DNA from: Pseudomonadota bacterium | GTDB taxonomy: Bacteria > Pseudomonadota > Alphaproteobacteria > Rhizobiales > Aestuariivirgaceae | Length of the DNA stretch: 10,220 nucleotides | Reading direction: 5' to 3' | Assembly (NCBI GenBank): GCA_016522385.1 | Contig: JAEKFU010000578.1 | Coordinates: forward strand, 1 to 10,220 | Shown: positions 1-6,983 of the stretch, piece after piece | Layout: each line of letters starts with the position of its first letter | Position numbering within the stretch: position 1 is the first letter of the stretch | Translations under genes and position numbers: made by a program | The notes under the pieces: model-generated | The model's database searches: none | Told to the model about the DNA's origin: nothing | The model's input: the letters and a program-made list of their open reading frames with translations, nothing else

Positions 1-74
1 GTCCTGGATGCCGGCTAATGGACACCGGGATGTCTCTGTGCGCCGGCGCTTCCAGCTGCGTTGATGAAATAGGT

Positions 75-389
75 ATGATTTCTGCATCACACATCGAGAC
101 TTACGCCCAAGACGAAGTCGTCAGCATCCGGAATGTTTTTGATGCGCATTGGCTCGAGGTCGTTTCGCAGGTCATCGATCAGGGGCGCGCCAAGCCCGAT
201 CCGGCACCACCAAAGCATGGCGATGGGCGTCTGACGATCCGGTTTGCCGATGGCGCTTCAACTTACCGACGGCGCGGGCCCTGGACCCGTGATATGACCG
301 AATACTTGGAGCGTGCGCACGGTCTGACAGAAGGTGGCCCCTACACATGCGGCCTGGTTCCGAACTTGTTGAACGGCGGCACCTCCTAA
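75..389 (+). CDS. Short PhyH-N-terminal-like protein (possible truncated dioxygenase)
   Basis: Unrecognised 104-residue protein. Its first ~35 residues (ETYAQDEVVSIRNVFDAHWL) resemble the N-terminal entry helix/strand of phytanoyl-CoA-dioxygenase-family proteins, which usually read 'F..dG.v.l.gvf...wl'. No HxD iron motif or distal His/Arg follows, so it cannot be an active dioxygenase of that family (normally ~250-300 aa). The stop is 12 nt before the complete PhyH gene, which suggests one transcript. The frame is open to the window edge. An ATG at 18 overlaps a TAA at 16-18 that could end an upstream gene (frame VLDAG-stop), so translational coupling and a 123-aa product are possible. I prefer ATG 75 because the added 19 residues are Cys/Ser/Gly-rich and match nothing. 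It may be a deletion remnant of a PhyH paralogue or a genuine small protein. Assignment is by eye only. Confidence 0.5.
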   Translation: MISASHIETYAQDEVVSIRNVFDAHWLEVVSQVIDQGRAKPDPAPPKHGDGRLTIRFADGASTYRRRGPWTRDMTEYLERAHGLTEGGPYTCGLVPNLLNGGTS

Positions 390-401
390 GGATAGTTCAT
401 A

Positions 402-1235
402 ATGAATACAATCGCCGATCTTAGTGCCGCCAAATCCAGGGGAATTGCCAATGAGTATTTCGCGAATGGGTTCTACTTTCCGCTCAATGCAGTTCCCCCG
501 AAGACAGCGCACGATGCGGCAGACCGGATTGAGCGGCTCGTTGCAGCGCCGCCCACCAACCTCAAACATCCCTGGAACATCAAGGCGCACCTATTGTTTG
601 ACTGGATCTATGCACTCACCGTCTACCCAACGGTCCTTGATGCCGTCGAAGCGATAATTGGTTCGAACATCTTGATGCAGGCAGCAGACTTGTTCGTAAA
701 ACCGGCCAACAGCCACAAGCACATCAATTGGCATCAGGACGCCAACTACTGGGGTTTCGAGCCATTCGAATTGTGCACCGCGTGGATCGCCTTGAGCGAC
801 GTCTACCCCGACAATGGCTGCATGCGGTTCCTGCCCGGAAGCCACCTTCACGACAAGGTGCACCACATCGAAACTTTCGCCGAAGACAGTGCGCTGACGC
901 GCGGCCAGGAAATCGCTATCGATATCGATGAAACACAGGCCGTACCGGTGATCCTGAAGGCCGGCCAGATTTCCCTGCATCATTGCCTGCTGGCTCACGC
1001 ATCGGGGCCGAACCACACCAACGCTGCCCGCATTGGCTTGGCGGTGCGTTATATACCTGTTCATGTTCGCCAGACCCAAGGACCGCCGATGTCTGCAATT
1101 CTCGCCCGTGGAGAGGACAGATTTGGCCATTTTATAAGGGATGAGCCACCGACCGGTGAGCTGGATGAGGCTGCGGTTGCCGCACACGACAAAGCCATGG
1201 CGCCTCATGCGGTGTCCAACTATGCAACGGCCTGA
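402..1235 (+). CDS. Phytanoyl-CoA dioxygenase (PhyH) family Fe(II)/2-oxoglutarate oxygenase
   Basis: 277 aa, full length for the PhyH family of cytoplasmic non-haem iron oxygenases, which hydroxylate small substrates using 2-oxoglutarate and O2. The iron facial triad is visible: His111-x-Asp113 in INWHQDANYWGF, and the distal His199 in LAHASGPN. Arg210 lies 11 residues later, the spacing of the 2-oxoglutarate-binding Arg in human PAHX. GCMRFLPGSH (about 139-148) is the usual strand before the double-stranded beta-helix core closes. ATG 402 is preceded by AAGGA-like bases at the end of the preceding ORF. It lies between the PhyH-like fragment and a DoeA-like M24 hydrolase in a tight same-strand run, so it probably oxidises a substrate or product of that pathway. 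It lacks the W-H-S-D-F-E-T-W-H signature I associate with ectoine hydroxylase EctD, so EctD itself is unlikely. Substrate unknown. Confidence 0.9.
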   Translation: MNTIADLSAAKSRGIANEYFANGFYFPLNAVPPKTAHDAADRIERLVAAPPTNLKHPWNIKAHLLFDWIYALTVYPTVLDAVEAIIGSNILMQAADLFVKPANSHKHINWHQDANYWGFEPFELCTAWIALSDVYPDNGCMRFLPGSHLHDKVHHIETFAEDSALTRGQEIAIDIDETQAVPVILKAGQISLHHCLLAHASGPNHTNAARIGLAVRYIPVHVRQTQGPPMSAILARGEDRFGHFIRDEPPTGELDEAAVAAHDKAMAPHAVSNYATA

Positions 1236-1258
1236 ACGGTTAAGAGGGGAACACGGCG

Positions 1259-2416
1259 ATGACGACAGATGTGGTATTCCCTCGCGCTGAACTTGATGAG
1301 CGACTTTCCAGGGTCCGGGCTGTTATGGCAGAGCGTGATATCGAAGGCCTGCTGATCGCCAGCCCGGAGAACATCTATTATCTGACCGGATTGGATCACT
1401 GGGGGTTTTTTGCAACGCATGTGCTGGTCGTGCCGCGAGACGGTGAATTGGCGCTGATCACCCGCGCCATGGAGCGCATCACTGTCGAAAATCAGGTCAG
1501 CAACGCAGTCTTCTATGGACACGCCGATGACGAGGAGCCATCGGATTTCGTCCTGCGGGCGTTACAGAAACTGGGTCTTGCAAGCGCGCGACTTGCGCTT
1601 GAACTACGCACATTGTTTCTTACGCCGCATGTCGCACATTTGATCAAGCAAGGTGCTGCACAGGCCGACTGGCAGGATGGGTCCGGCATCGTGGATGAGC
1701 TGCGTCTCGTCAAATCACCATTGGAAATGGACTACACACGCGCCGCTGCAAAGGCTGCCGACGCCGGCACGCTTGCAGCCATCGAAGCGGTGCGAGACGG
1801 CGCAACGGATTACGAAGTGGCGGCCGAATGCCAGCATGCGATGTGTCTGACGGGCAGTGAATACCCCGGCTTTGGGCCGTTCATCCGTCCGACGACCCGG
1901 CTCGGCGAAGAGCACACCACATGGCGCGGTGAAACCTTCCGGACAGGCGATGCGGTATTTCTGGAGATCGGTGCTGCCTACCGGAAGTATCAGGCGCCGA
2001 TGGGTCGGCTTGTCTATGTCGGGAAGGCACCGACAGGCGTTGAAAAGTCGGTCCAGCTGGCAATCGACGGTATGGACGCGATCGCGGCAGCGGTTACGCC
2101 CGGCGCAAAATCCGGTGATGCCTATGCCGCCTGGCGGGACGTGGCGCGCGCTGCCGGTCTGATCGGTTATGAACGGCATCATTGCGGATATCTAGTCGGT
2201 ATCGGCTTTCCGCCAAGCTGGACCGGCGGCTCAAAGGTTACCGGCCTTGCGCCAGATTCTCAGCTGACGTTGAAACCTGGAATGTCGTTTCACTTGCACT
2301 CCTGGTTCACCAACACCGATTGCGTCGACTATTTCATATCGAATACGGCGTTGCTGACCGATCAAGGGTGCGAGATTCTAACGACGCAATCGCCTCAAAC
2401 GCTCATCGTGCGTTAG
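1259..2416 (+). CDS. M24 family creatinase/DoeA-like hydrolase, metal ligands lost
   Basis: 385 aa with the two-domain M24 'pita-bread' layout: a creatinase N-terminal domain (about 10-150) and a catalytic domain (160-385). The landmarks resemble ectoine hydrolase DoeA: EEHTTW with His219, FLEIGAAYRKYQAPMGR (234-250), GYLVGIGFPPSW (310-321) and KPGMSFHLHSWF (339-350). The five metal ligands of true aminopeptidases P (Asp, Asp, His, Glu, Glu) appear replaced: the first Asp is Glu236, the second falls in APMG, GH is GY311, the Glu of GM-x-F-x-x-E is His345, and the last Glu is absent from FISNTALL. Loss of these ligands, with His219 at the place of the creatinase catalytic His, suggests a metal-independent C-N hydrolase and not a peptidase. 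GAGGGGA about 9 nt before ATG supports the start. It follows the PhyH gene by 23 nt. Substrate could be ectoine-like, creatine-like or another amide; DoeA orthology is not proven. Confidence 0.85.
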   Translation: MTTDVVFPRAELDERLSRVRAVMAERDIEGLLIASPENIYYLTGLDHWGFFATHVLVVPRDGELALITRAMERITVENQVSNAVFYGHADDEEPSDFVLRALQKLGLASARLALELRTLFLTPHVAHLIKQGAAQADWQDGSGIVDELRLVKSPLEMDYTRAAAKAADAGTLAAIEAVRDGATDYEVAAECQHAMCLTGSEYPGFGPFIRPTTRLGEEHTTWRGETFRTGDAVFLEIGAAYRKYQAPMGRLVYVGKAPTGVEKSVQLAIDGMDAIAAAVTPGAKSGDAYAAWRDVARAAGLIGYERHHCGYLVGIGFPPSWTGGSKVTGLAPDSQLTLKPGMSFHLHSWFTNTDCVDYFISNTALLTDQGCEILTTQSPQTLIVR

Positions 2417-2500
2417 CCAGGGCTGGCATCGCATGCTGACGAAGAGCCAATTACAGAAATCCGAGGGTCCGAAATTCGCACATAACGGGCATATGAGAAA

Positions 2501-2512
2501 GACACGCTCTAG
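2501..2512 (+). repeat. 12-mer GACACGCTCTAG, copy 1
   Basis: Exact 12-base match to 6150-6161, same orientation. It lies in the spacer between the convergent M24 and FAD genes. Its CTAG supplies the minus-strand stop codon of the FAD gene (TAG at 2511-2509). It may be the end of a degraded intergenic palindromic element of the type common in rhizobia; that link is from memory only. The rest of the 92-nt spacer shows no convincing terminator. Confidence 0.45.
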
Positions 2513-3672
2513 CTGAACGCCTGAAACCGCTCCAGAGAAAAAGGTTGGAGAGCCTCAGGCATTTGGCAATCAGCGACCGCTTCGGCAATCAGGCTGCCCA
2601 AGGCGGGCGCAAGGGTGACGCCACTATGGGTTGCGATGACGAACAGACCTTGGGAGCCGGGCAGGGGACCAACCAGGCTCATACCGTCTTCCGGGTAGGG
2701 CCTGACACCGATCCCCAGTTCGCAGTCGTCAATGCAGGCCTCGCCAACAAATCCCGGTATGACTGCTTTTGCCCGTCTCAGCAGCTGGACGGCCACCCGC
2801 CGCAATTGGTCGGGTGATTGATCCTCGGTGATCATCCCGTCGGCATCGTCGGAGCCGATTTTGAGGCCACCGTTGGGCGCGCCTTGCACGTGAAATTCGG
2901 CTCCGCTCGATATGTAAACGACGTGACGCACAAACTTGTGCGGTAACGTACTGGGTGTCGTTACCAAAAATCCTGGAACCCGGCGCATGGGAAAACGGGT
3001 GGCAAAACCTTCATAACCCGTAAGCTCACTCAGGACGTCCGGCGTGTCGGCGCCAGCTGTCACGACAACATTGCGTGCACCAAGCGCCCCCTGAGTGGTG
3101 ATCAATCCCGTCACCACGCCGTCATCGGTGGCTTGCAACTCCTTCGCTGTGCATTGCTCCAGCACGGTGCCGCCAAGCTCGCACACTTTTTCGGCCATGA
3201 AACGCGCGAACTTGGGTGCATCGAGATAAGGGTCGCTCATGGAATACAGCGCCTCGGCATCGTCGGGAAACACGATATGGGGCTCCATGGTCCTAAGCTC
3301 TTTCGTGCCGACCCAGGCGAACGGATAGTCGAACCCTTCCAGCAGGCGTGCCTGTTCCCTCACGGCTGGGTAGCCTGCTGAGTCCGATCTGCTTACGACC
3401 CCCAGAGCGCCTGTCGGGTGGAGCCCCAACTTGTCTTCGCCGAACTCCACGGCAAGCTTGCAATAGATGGACTGTCCGAAAGCATTGAGCCGATGATACG
3501 TCTCGTCAAAGACCTTTGCCGTGGCATTGATCCAGGCGAAAGTGTTGCCTGTAGTGCCGCTACCTATTGTGCCTTTCTCAACGATGCCGACTTTCAACCC
3601 CTTGCGCGCAAGATAGAATGCGCTAGTGCAGCCGATGATGCCGCCCCCCACAATGATGGCGTCGAATGCCAT
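2509..3672 (-). CDS. DAO-family FAD-dependent oxidoreductase (D-amino-acid/glycine oxidase-like)
   Basis: 387 aa, the usual size for DAO-family flavoproteins (DadA, SoxB, glycine oxidase), which oxidise secondary or primary amines or D-amino acids. The N-terminal Rossmann fold is clear: AIIVGGGIIGC (G9-x-G11-x-x-G14) followed by Glu32 in GIVEKG for the ADP-ribose. The C-terminus carries the family pattern GIGVRPYPEDGMSLVGP and ATHSGVTLAPALG, which closes over FAD. I chose ATG at 3672 (MAFDAII) because GGAGAGG lies just upstream and the Rossmann strand starts three residues in; the 30-residue extension to 3762 is unlike the family. No signal peptide or membrane segment, so cytoplasmic or peripheral. 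It is convergent with the PhyH-M24 operon, so not co-transcribed, but the pairing of an amine oxidase with a solute hydrolase is consistent with osmolyte or amino-acid catabolism. Substrate cannot be assigned. Confidence 0.92.
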   Translation of the reverse strand: MAFDAIIVGGGIIGCTSAFYLARKGLKVGIVEKGTIGSGTTGNTFAWINATAKVFDETYHRLNAFGQSIYCKLAVEFGEDKLGLHPTGALGVVSRSDSAGYPAVREQARLLEGFDYPFAWVGTKELRTMEPHIVFPDDAEALYSMSDPYLDAPKFARFMAEKVCELGGTVLEQCTAKELQATDDGVVTGLITTQGALGARNVVVTAGADTPDVLSELTGYEGFATRFPMRRVPGFLVTTPSTLPHKFVRHVVYISSGAEFHVQGAPNGGLKIGSDDADGMITEDQSPDQLRRVAVQLLRRAKAVIPGFVGEACIDDCELGIGVRPYPEDGMSLVGPLPGSQGLFVIATHSGVTLAPALGSLIAEAVADCQMPEALQPFSLERFQAFS

Positions 3673-3839
3673 TTCGCCTCTCCTGACAAGTCGCGGCTTG
3701 ATACGCCGGTACGTGCTGATAGCACCGCAGATACCAGATTTCGATCGATTTATGTGACGCAATGCCCGTGCTTCAGATTCGCAGCGTGCCTACTATTCCT
3801 CGACTTGTGGTTTTGAATGAACATGACAAATTTGCTAAC

Positions 3840-4310
3840 TCATTGGATGCGGCGATATTCGGCTTGTACGTTCTGGATATCCGCCTTTGGGCGGGCCCGC
3901 CTTTCGCTCGATGGACCTTTGCATCGGAACTGGCCGAATTTGGCGCGTTGGTTTTCGCACAAGTGCAGCATCTGAGATTGCGCTTTGGGTCCGGAACGGA
4001 CCAGCCAGTCTGATCGTATCGGCCGGCAAATACAAATGCCGGTAGGGTGAGCTCTCACAGCATGTTTTCGGCCATACGAAATCTTGTGCCCGATATTGAT
4101 GCGTCTGGGTCGTCGGTTTCCTGACGATTTCCTCACTTCGCCAACGGCAGCGTCTCGCTGTCGAGCGATGGCATCGGCCTCGGCGGCCTCTTCCTCCGTC
4201 GCGTATTCCGCATCCGACCAAAAGTGCGCGGCTTCCCGTATCACGTTGTGCATGTCGCTATAAGTCAGAAACAGCATGCCGTACTGCATCATGGCAAGCG
4301 TCAGCATCAC
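3840..4310 (-). pseudogene. Degraded or spurious reading frame with membrane-like start
   Basis: Unrecognised 156-codon frame (GTG start; the frame stays open a further 8 codons upstream to a TAA). Residues 1-18 are hydrophobic and Met-rich (MMLTLAMMQYGMLFLTY). Next comes an acidic Ala/Glu stretch (DAEYATEEEAAEADAIA), then a Arg/Pro/Lys-rich tail that reads like translated non-coding DNA. No Shine-Dalgarno sequence is evident. The tail region (about 3850-4020) resembles, from memory, a diverged sequence that recurs in alphaproteobacterial intergenic DNA. The first half may be the eroded end of a membrane protein. Otherwise 3673-4558 (886 nt) holds no confident gene; 3673-3839 is the upstream region of the FAD gene and 4311-4558 leads to the next plus-strand gene. 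Confidence 0.25.
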
Positions 4311-4558
4311 CGGGATCGGCGCGGGTGCCGTGAATTAGTGCTGTGATCCGCCGAATTCATTGCACACCAACACCAGCACTCCAAAGGCTCTCAAACTGTG
4401 AGTTTTGTGTGAGCTGGAAACGTAAGAACACTAGAAACGCACCGCATTCCGTAGCGTAATTCGGCTTAAGTATAACAAAGATGGACCATCAACTTATGGT
4501 AGTATTGCTGTGCGAGGGCAACGGTTTCGAGTGAGGAGGTATATCAGGAGCAGAACAA

Positions 4559-5026
4559 GTGGCCAGGCTCAAAGTAGCACATACTCACTGGTCTTTGCGT
4601 CAAGGCGTCGTCACAAAGCGTTGCAGTTATGCGGGCCTCAAAGGAGATAGCTCGGCGCACACACTGCAGATTGAGATAGAGTCCAAGCTCTCCCGGCGGA
4701 CCGGTCTGTTGGAGCCGGGGTTCAGGCTTTTCTTGAAGCCCAGTCCGTTGTCGGAGTGGGAAAATGGCTACCTGGACGGACAAATTCGGGTGCCTGACTT
4801 ACCGGTTGATGTTCGATCACTTGTGCGGGTCATAATCGAAAATGCAGATGACGGCACATTGACCATTTCAAGCGCGTCGGTGCAGGATGCGTCAACCTTC
4901 ATAGATGACCTATGCTTCGGTCACGACATGCGGCTGGTCTTGCTTGATGATGATGAATTGTTGTTGGATTTGCCGATTCCTAATGACCGGGAGGTATATG
5001 CGTTAATTCGCGACGCGTTGATGTAG
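4559..5026 (+). CDS. Hypothetical protein, 155 aa
   Basis: I do not recognise this family. The protein is soluble, with no signal peptide or membrane segment. It begins with a basic stretch (residues 1-27). The middle alternates strands (TLQIEIESKL, FRLFLKPSPL, GYLDGQIRVPDLP), suggesting a small beta-rich domain. The C-terminal third is acidic and Leu-rich (LVLLDDDELLLDLPIP), ending in a helix EVYALIRDALM. The GTG at 4559 is the only usable start, since the frame is closed by TGA at 4532-4534. AGGAG (4546-4550) lies 8 nt before it; a perfect AGGAGGT (4534-4540) sits further upstream, too far to serve this start. It stands alone on the plus strand, with gene-poor flanks and a repeat copy downstream. 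The coherent protein-like composition and SD support a real gene; function is open. Confidence 0.65.
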   Translation: MARLKVAHTHWSLRQGVVTKRCSYAGLKGDSSAHTLQIEIESKLSRRTGLLEPGFRLFLKPSPLSEWENGYLDGQIRVPDLPVDVRSLVRVIIENADDGTLTISSASVQDASTFIDDLCFGHDMRLVLLDDDELLLDLPIPNDREVYALIRDALM

Positions 5027-5083
5027 TTGCCGCTGAGAGCTTTTTCACGGCTGGGGAAATTGCCTTGGTCTGAAGCATATCAC

Positions 5084-5178
5084 TTCAGATCGATTCATCT
5101 GAAACTCAAGTCACCCTTGATCATCTTAAAGTCAGCCTGATTTGTTTGGTCTTGTCTCCATGAAAATCAGGCCTGATC
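5084..5178 (-). repeat. ~95-bp dispersed intergenic repeat, copy A
   Basis: Read on the minus strand it aligns along its length with 8465-8561 on the plus strand. Shared blocks in order are GATCAGG, a TTTT/TGG block, the exact 12-mer ACAAGACCAAAC (5155-5144), a TAAGAT block, then a terminal palindrome. The palindrome here is TTCAGAT-cgattc-ATCTGAA (5084-5103), a perfect 7-bp stem. The left hairpin seen in copy B has decayed here. The copy lies between the 3' ends of two convergent genes (ends at 5026 and 5295), in an otherwise empty spacer of 268 nt. Confidence 0.75.
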
Positions 5179-5294
5179 CAGGACTCCGGGCGATCAATTG
5201 TTTGTCATCAATAGGCCGCGTTGAGCGGGTCGATTTTTTCCTTGTAACCACTCGGCAGCCTTGTAGTGACGCGGCAGTTCGCAGCTGCTGAACC

Positions 5295-5528
5295 TCACTT
5301 TTCGATTGGATCGGCGTAGCGGATGACTTGCCGGTGAACTTTGAATCTCTCTTGCTCAATCCCGTTCGGGTCCACCTTGAAGCTCCGTTCAAACGCCGTC
5401 GGTCGAACAAAAGATATGAATGCAACACGGGACTGCATCCACCAGGCACTAATATTCCAGACGAAACTCAATGTGACGGCAACTGTTGTCAGAATGCCAA
5501 ACACAATGAAAAATATCCTACCAACCAT
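5295..5528 (-). CDS. Small single-pass membrane protein, hypothetical
   Basis: 77 aa, not recognised. Residues 1-32 are strongly hydrophobic (MVGRIFFIVFGILTTVAVTL followed by SFVWNISAWWM), giving one membrane helix or an uncleaved signal anchor. The remaining ~45 residues are polar and mixed-charge (SFKVDPNGIEQERFKVHRQV) and end in YADPIEK. Codon choice looks coding, with mixed C/G/T third positions and no rare runs, unlike the overlapping frames on either strand. ATG 5528 was chosen because the helix begins there; GAGGG lies 10 nt upstream. The frame can be extended to 5597 but the added residues are Arg/Gly-rich. It is divergent from the Flp-type pilin gene (5684), and their upstream regions share 5529-5683. 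That placement hints at an envelope role but proves nothing. Confidence 0.55.
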   Translation of the reverse strand: MVGRIFFIVFGILTTVAVTLSFVWNISAWWMQSRVAFISFVRPTAFERSFKVDPNGIEQERFKVHRQVIRYADPIEK

Positions 5529-5623
5529 CTGTCCGCGACCCTCAGGTTGAATGGTAGCACCGCCCCTGGCGCGCATTTTCGCGCGAATTGGCACCACAAT
5601 GTGACAGACCAGCTGAAGAGTTA

Positions 5624-5652
5624 TTGTCTGTGGACGGAAGGTTTGTTAGTTT
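5624..5652 (+). promoter_or_regulatory. Possible sigma70-type promoter for the pilin gene
   Basis: TTGTCT (5624-5629), a 17-bp spacer and TAGTTT (5647-5652) fall about 31 nt before the pilin ATG. The -35 box keeps TTG-C and the -10 box keeps TA and the final T. This is a plausible but imperfect match, found by eye only. Confidence 0.3.
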
Positions 5653-5683
5653 TGAGTCCAGGGATTGGATTGGGGCTCAGATC

Positions 5684-5863
5684 ATGAACGCTGTAGTCCG
5701 CGGGACGACAAGATTCCTCAAAGACGAACGGGGCGCCTCGATGCTTGAGTATTCGATATTGCTTGGGATAATGCTGATATTGTGTCTCCTAATTGTCAAT
5801 GCAGTGGGTGACTGGGCCGAAAAGCAGTGGACAGCGCTCAACAACGAAGTCAACTCTAGCTGA
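5684..5863 (+). CDS. Flp/Fap-type IVb pilin
   Basis: 59-residue prepilin of the Flp family, the major subunit of tight-adherence (Tad) fibres. The leader MNAVVRGTTRFLKDERG is followed by ASMLEYSILLGIMLILCLLI. The expected prepilin peptidase site is after the Gly of ERG, placing Glu at +5 and Tyr at +6 as in Flp pilins; a ~20-residue hydrophobic helix and a short polar C-terminus (WTALNNEVNSS) follow. The Glu-Tyr pair and the length match the family (about 50-70 aa). ATG 5684 is chosen over the upstream 5588 because the leader has normal length; GGGG lies 8 nt upstream. No tadV, cpaB, cpaC, tadA or other assembly gene is in the window, so it is an orphan here and depends on a locus elsewhere if functional. 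TadE/TadF pseudopilins are larger, so Flp is the better call. Confidence 0.88.
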   Translation: MNAVVRGTTRFLKDERGASMLEYSILLGIMLILCLLIVNAVGDWAEKQWTALNNEVNSS

Positions 5864-6204
5864 GGAACCTGAGCACACGTACTTCAATAGTTCAATTTGA
5901 TCTCACTTGTCGTCGATAATTCTAGACGAATGATTTTTCGAACACTGTTCGTGCGGCATTTATTGCACACGGAATAATTGCTGAACCGCCATTCGGCCTT
6001 GATAGATCGGCATACAGGGCAGAAACTTTGGACCGACTTCCCTGATACTCGTTTTCGTGCTGCTTGCGAGATTCTCTATCGCGTGCGCTACATGCAGAAC
6101 CTCATGGGCTGGTCGCTCACCCGAAACTCGTTGCAAGCATGCCGACTGAGACACGCTCTAGTTCGTGTCATCGACGAAGGGCGTCTCGCCAAACACTGAA
6201 ACAG
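5864..6204. other. Spacer between convergent pilin and mucR-like genes
   Basis: No confident gene. A TTG-initiated plus frame of 73 codons (5978-6199) has no good Shine-Dalgarno sequence, no recognisable domain and is directly preceded by an in-frame stop, so I leave it uncalled. A weak hairpin TCGTC/GACGA (5910-5929), followed by ATGATTTTT, could end the pilin transcript. CGAAC-act-GTTCG (5939-5951) is a short palindrome of unknown meaning. Confidence 0.4.
6150..6161 (+). repeat. 12-mer GACACGCTCTAG, copy 2
   Basis: Exact match to 2501-2512. It is again in a spacer between convergent genes. It is preceded by GACTGA, which loosely resembles the ATCTGAAAC arm of the 95-bp repeats, so it may be a fragment of the same family. 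Confidence 0.45.
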
Positions 6205-6240
6205 AAAATCCCCGCCGTCGTTAGCAAGGCAAACAACGGC
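6205..6240 (-). terminator. Probable rho-independent terminator of the mucR-like gene
   Basis: On the minus strand GCCGTTGTT (6240-6232) pairs with AACGACGGC (6222-6214): 9 bp including one G-U, 9-nt loop, then GGGGA and TTTT (6208-6205). The G-U pair exists only in the minus-strand RNA (on the plus strand it is a C-A mismatch), which fixes the direction. It starts 14 nt after the stop codon. Confidence 0.55.
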
Positions 6241-6254
6241 TGACGCTGGTTGTT

Positions 6255-6665
6255 CTAGCGTCTTTGCCCAAACCCTAATTTCTTAGCCAATGTAGAGCGG
6301 GCTTCCGCATAACGCGGTGCGACCATTGGATAGTCGGAGTTGAGCTCCCATGCCGAGCGATACTGGTCTGGCTTCACGCCGTGCTGTGCAAATATATGCC
6401 GCTTGAGCGATTTGTATTCTTTGCCGCAGTACAGGCAAGTAATTGCATCAGCACTCACCGAGCGACGAACTGGTACTGCGGGCTTGAGTTCTTGTTCAAG
6501 TCTAGCGGATTTCCCTACTGCTGCATTCGATAGTGCACCATAAACCTCTGCAATAAGGGCTGGTAAATCTGAAGCAGGCAAAGCGTTATTGCCAACAAAT
6601 GCGGCCACGATTTCAGCCGTTAGTTGCCGGAGTGTTGTATTGAAGTCCCCGTCTTCATCGGTCAT
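6255..6665 (-). CDS. Ros/MucR family zinc-finger transcriptional regulator
   Basis: 136 aa, typical for Ros/MucR proteins (about 130-150). These bind AT-rich DNA as repressors or silencers and control exopolysaccharide, motility, symbiosis or virulence genes in alphaproteobacteria, often including their own promoter. The prokaryotic zinc finger is clear: CLYCGKEYKSLKRHIFAQHG, with Cys77, Cys80, His90 and His95. This C-x2-C-x9-H-x4-H spacing equals that of Agrobacterium Ros. The downstream arm (KPDQYRSAWELNSDYPMVAPRYAEARSTLAKKLGFG) is the family's usual DNA-binding/recognition extension. The N-terminal ~45 residues (LTAEIVAAFVGNN...LPALIAEVYGAL) form the family's oligomerisation region. GAGGA lies about 8 nt before ATG 6665. 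The gene is convergent with the pilin gene and divergent from the VanX-like gene, so it could act on either. Several paralogues per genome are usual, so I give no specific symbol. Confidence 0.95.
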   Translation of the reverse strand: MTDEDGDFNTTLRQLTAEIVAAFVGNNALPASDLPALIAEVYGALSNAAVGKSARLEQELKPAVPVRRSVSADAITCLYCGKEYKSLKRHIFAQHGVKPDQYRSAWELNSDYPMVAPRYAEARSTLAKKLGFGQRR

Positions 6666-6694
6666 CTGCTGTCCTCACCAAACTCACCATCAGC

Positions 6695-6747
6695 AGTCGA
6701 TCGTTAGTCGATCGGCATGGTTTATTTTCACTTGGATCACTTCCAAG
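6695..6747. promoter_or_regulatory. Direct repeat and dyad upstream of the mucR-like gene (candidate operator)
   Basis: AGTCGATCG occurs at 6695-6703 and 6706-6714, an 11-bp period close to one helical turn, 30-50 nt upstream of the regulator's start codon. Next to it are a T-rich run GGTTTATTTT (6719-6728) and a 6-bp inverted repeat CTTGGA-tcact-TCCAAG (6731-6747). Placement suits autoregulation. The rest of this divergent spacer (6748-6983) shows no strong promoter and no convincing gene; a TTG-started 67-codon minus frame at 6737-6940 is judged spurious. Confidence 0.35.
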
Positions 6748-6983
6748 AAGTAAGGTCAATTCGACGAAAGTACTTGTATGGTAAGTGATCTACATTATGG
6801 TGAGCATTACCGAACAGATATGGACATCTGCGGGAAACCGGGCCGACCCAATCTAATTCGATTGCAATTGCCGCATTGGGTGTTTTTCTGTTGGTGATCC
6901 AACCACGTACCAGAACGCCGGCATGCACTTCGCCGGTCAATTTGCGCCGGCGATCAATTCGTTTAGTGTCACCGTAGTGATTT

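Noticed and set aside
402..1235. Ectoine hydroxylase EctD
   Set aside because: The EctD signature around the HxD motif is absent (NWHQDANYW instead), and no ectABC genes are present.
5132..5449. 105-codon minus-strand ORF
   Set aside because: Arg/Ser-rich shadow that overlaps both repeat copy A and the better-supported small membrane protein in another frame.
5939..5951. CGAAC-act-GTTCG palindrome as a LexA box
   Set aside because: The Gram-positive box needs a 4-bp spacer and the alphaproteobacterial box is a GTTC-N7-GTTC direct repeat; neither fits, and no SOS-type gene is adjacent.
5978..6199. 73-codon plus-strand ORF with TTG start
   Set aside because: No ribosome site, preceded by an in-frame stop, no recognisable domain, and it runs across the repeated 12-mer; coding is not supported.
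6737..6940. 67-codon minus-strand ORF in the divergent mucR/VanX spacer
   Set aside because: TTG start, no Shine-Dalgarno sequence, no family resemblance; it occupies the promoter region of two divergent genes.
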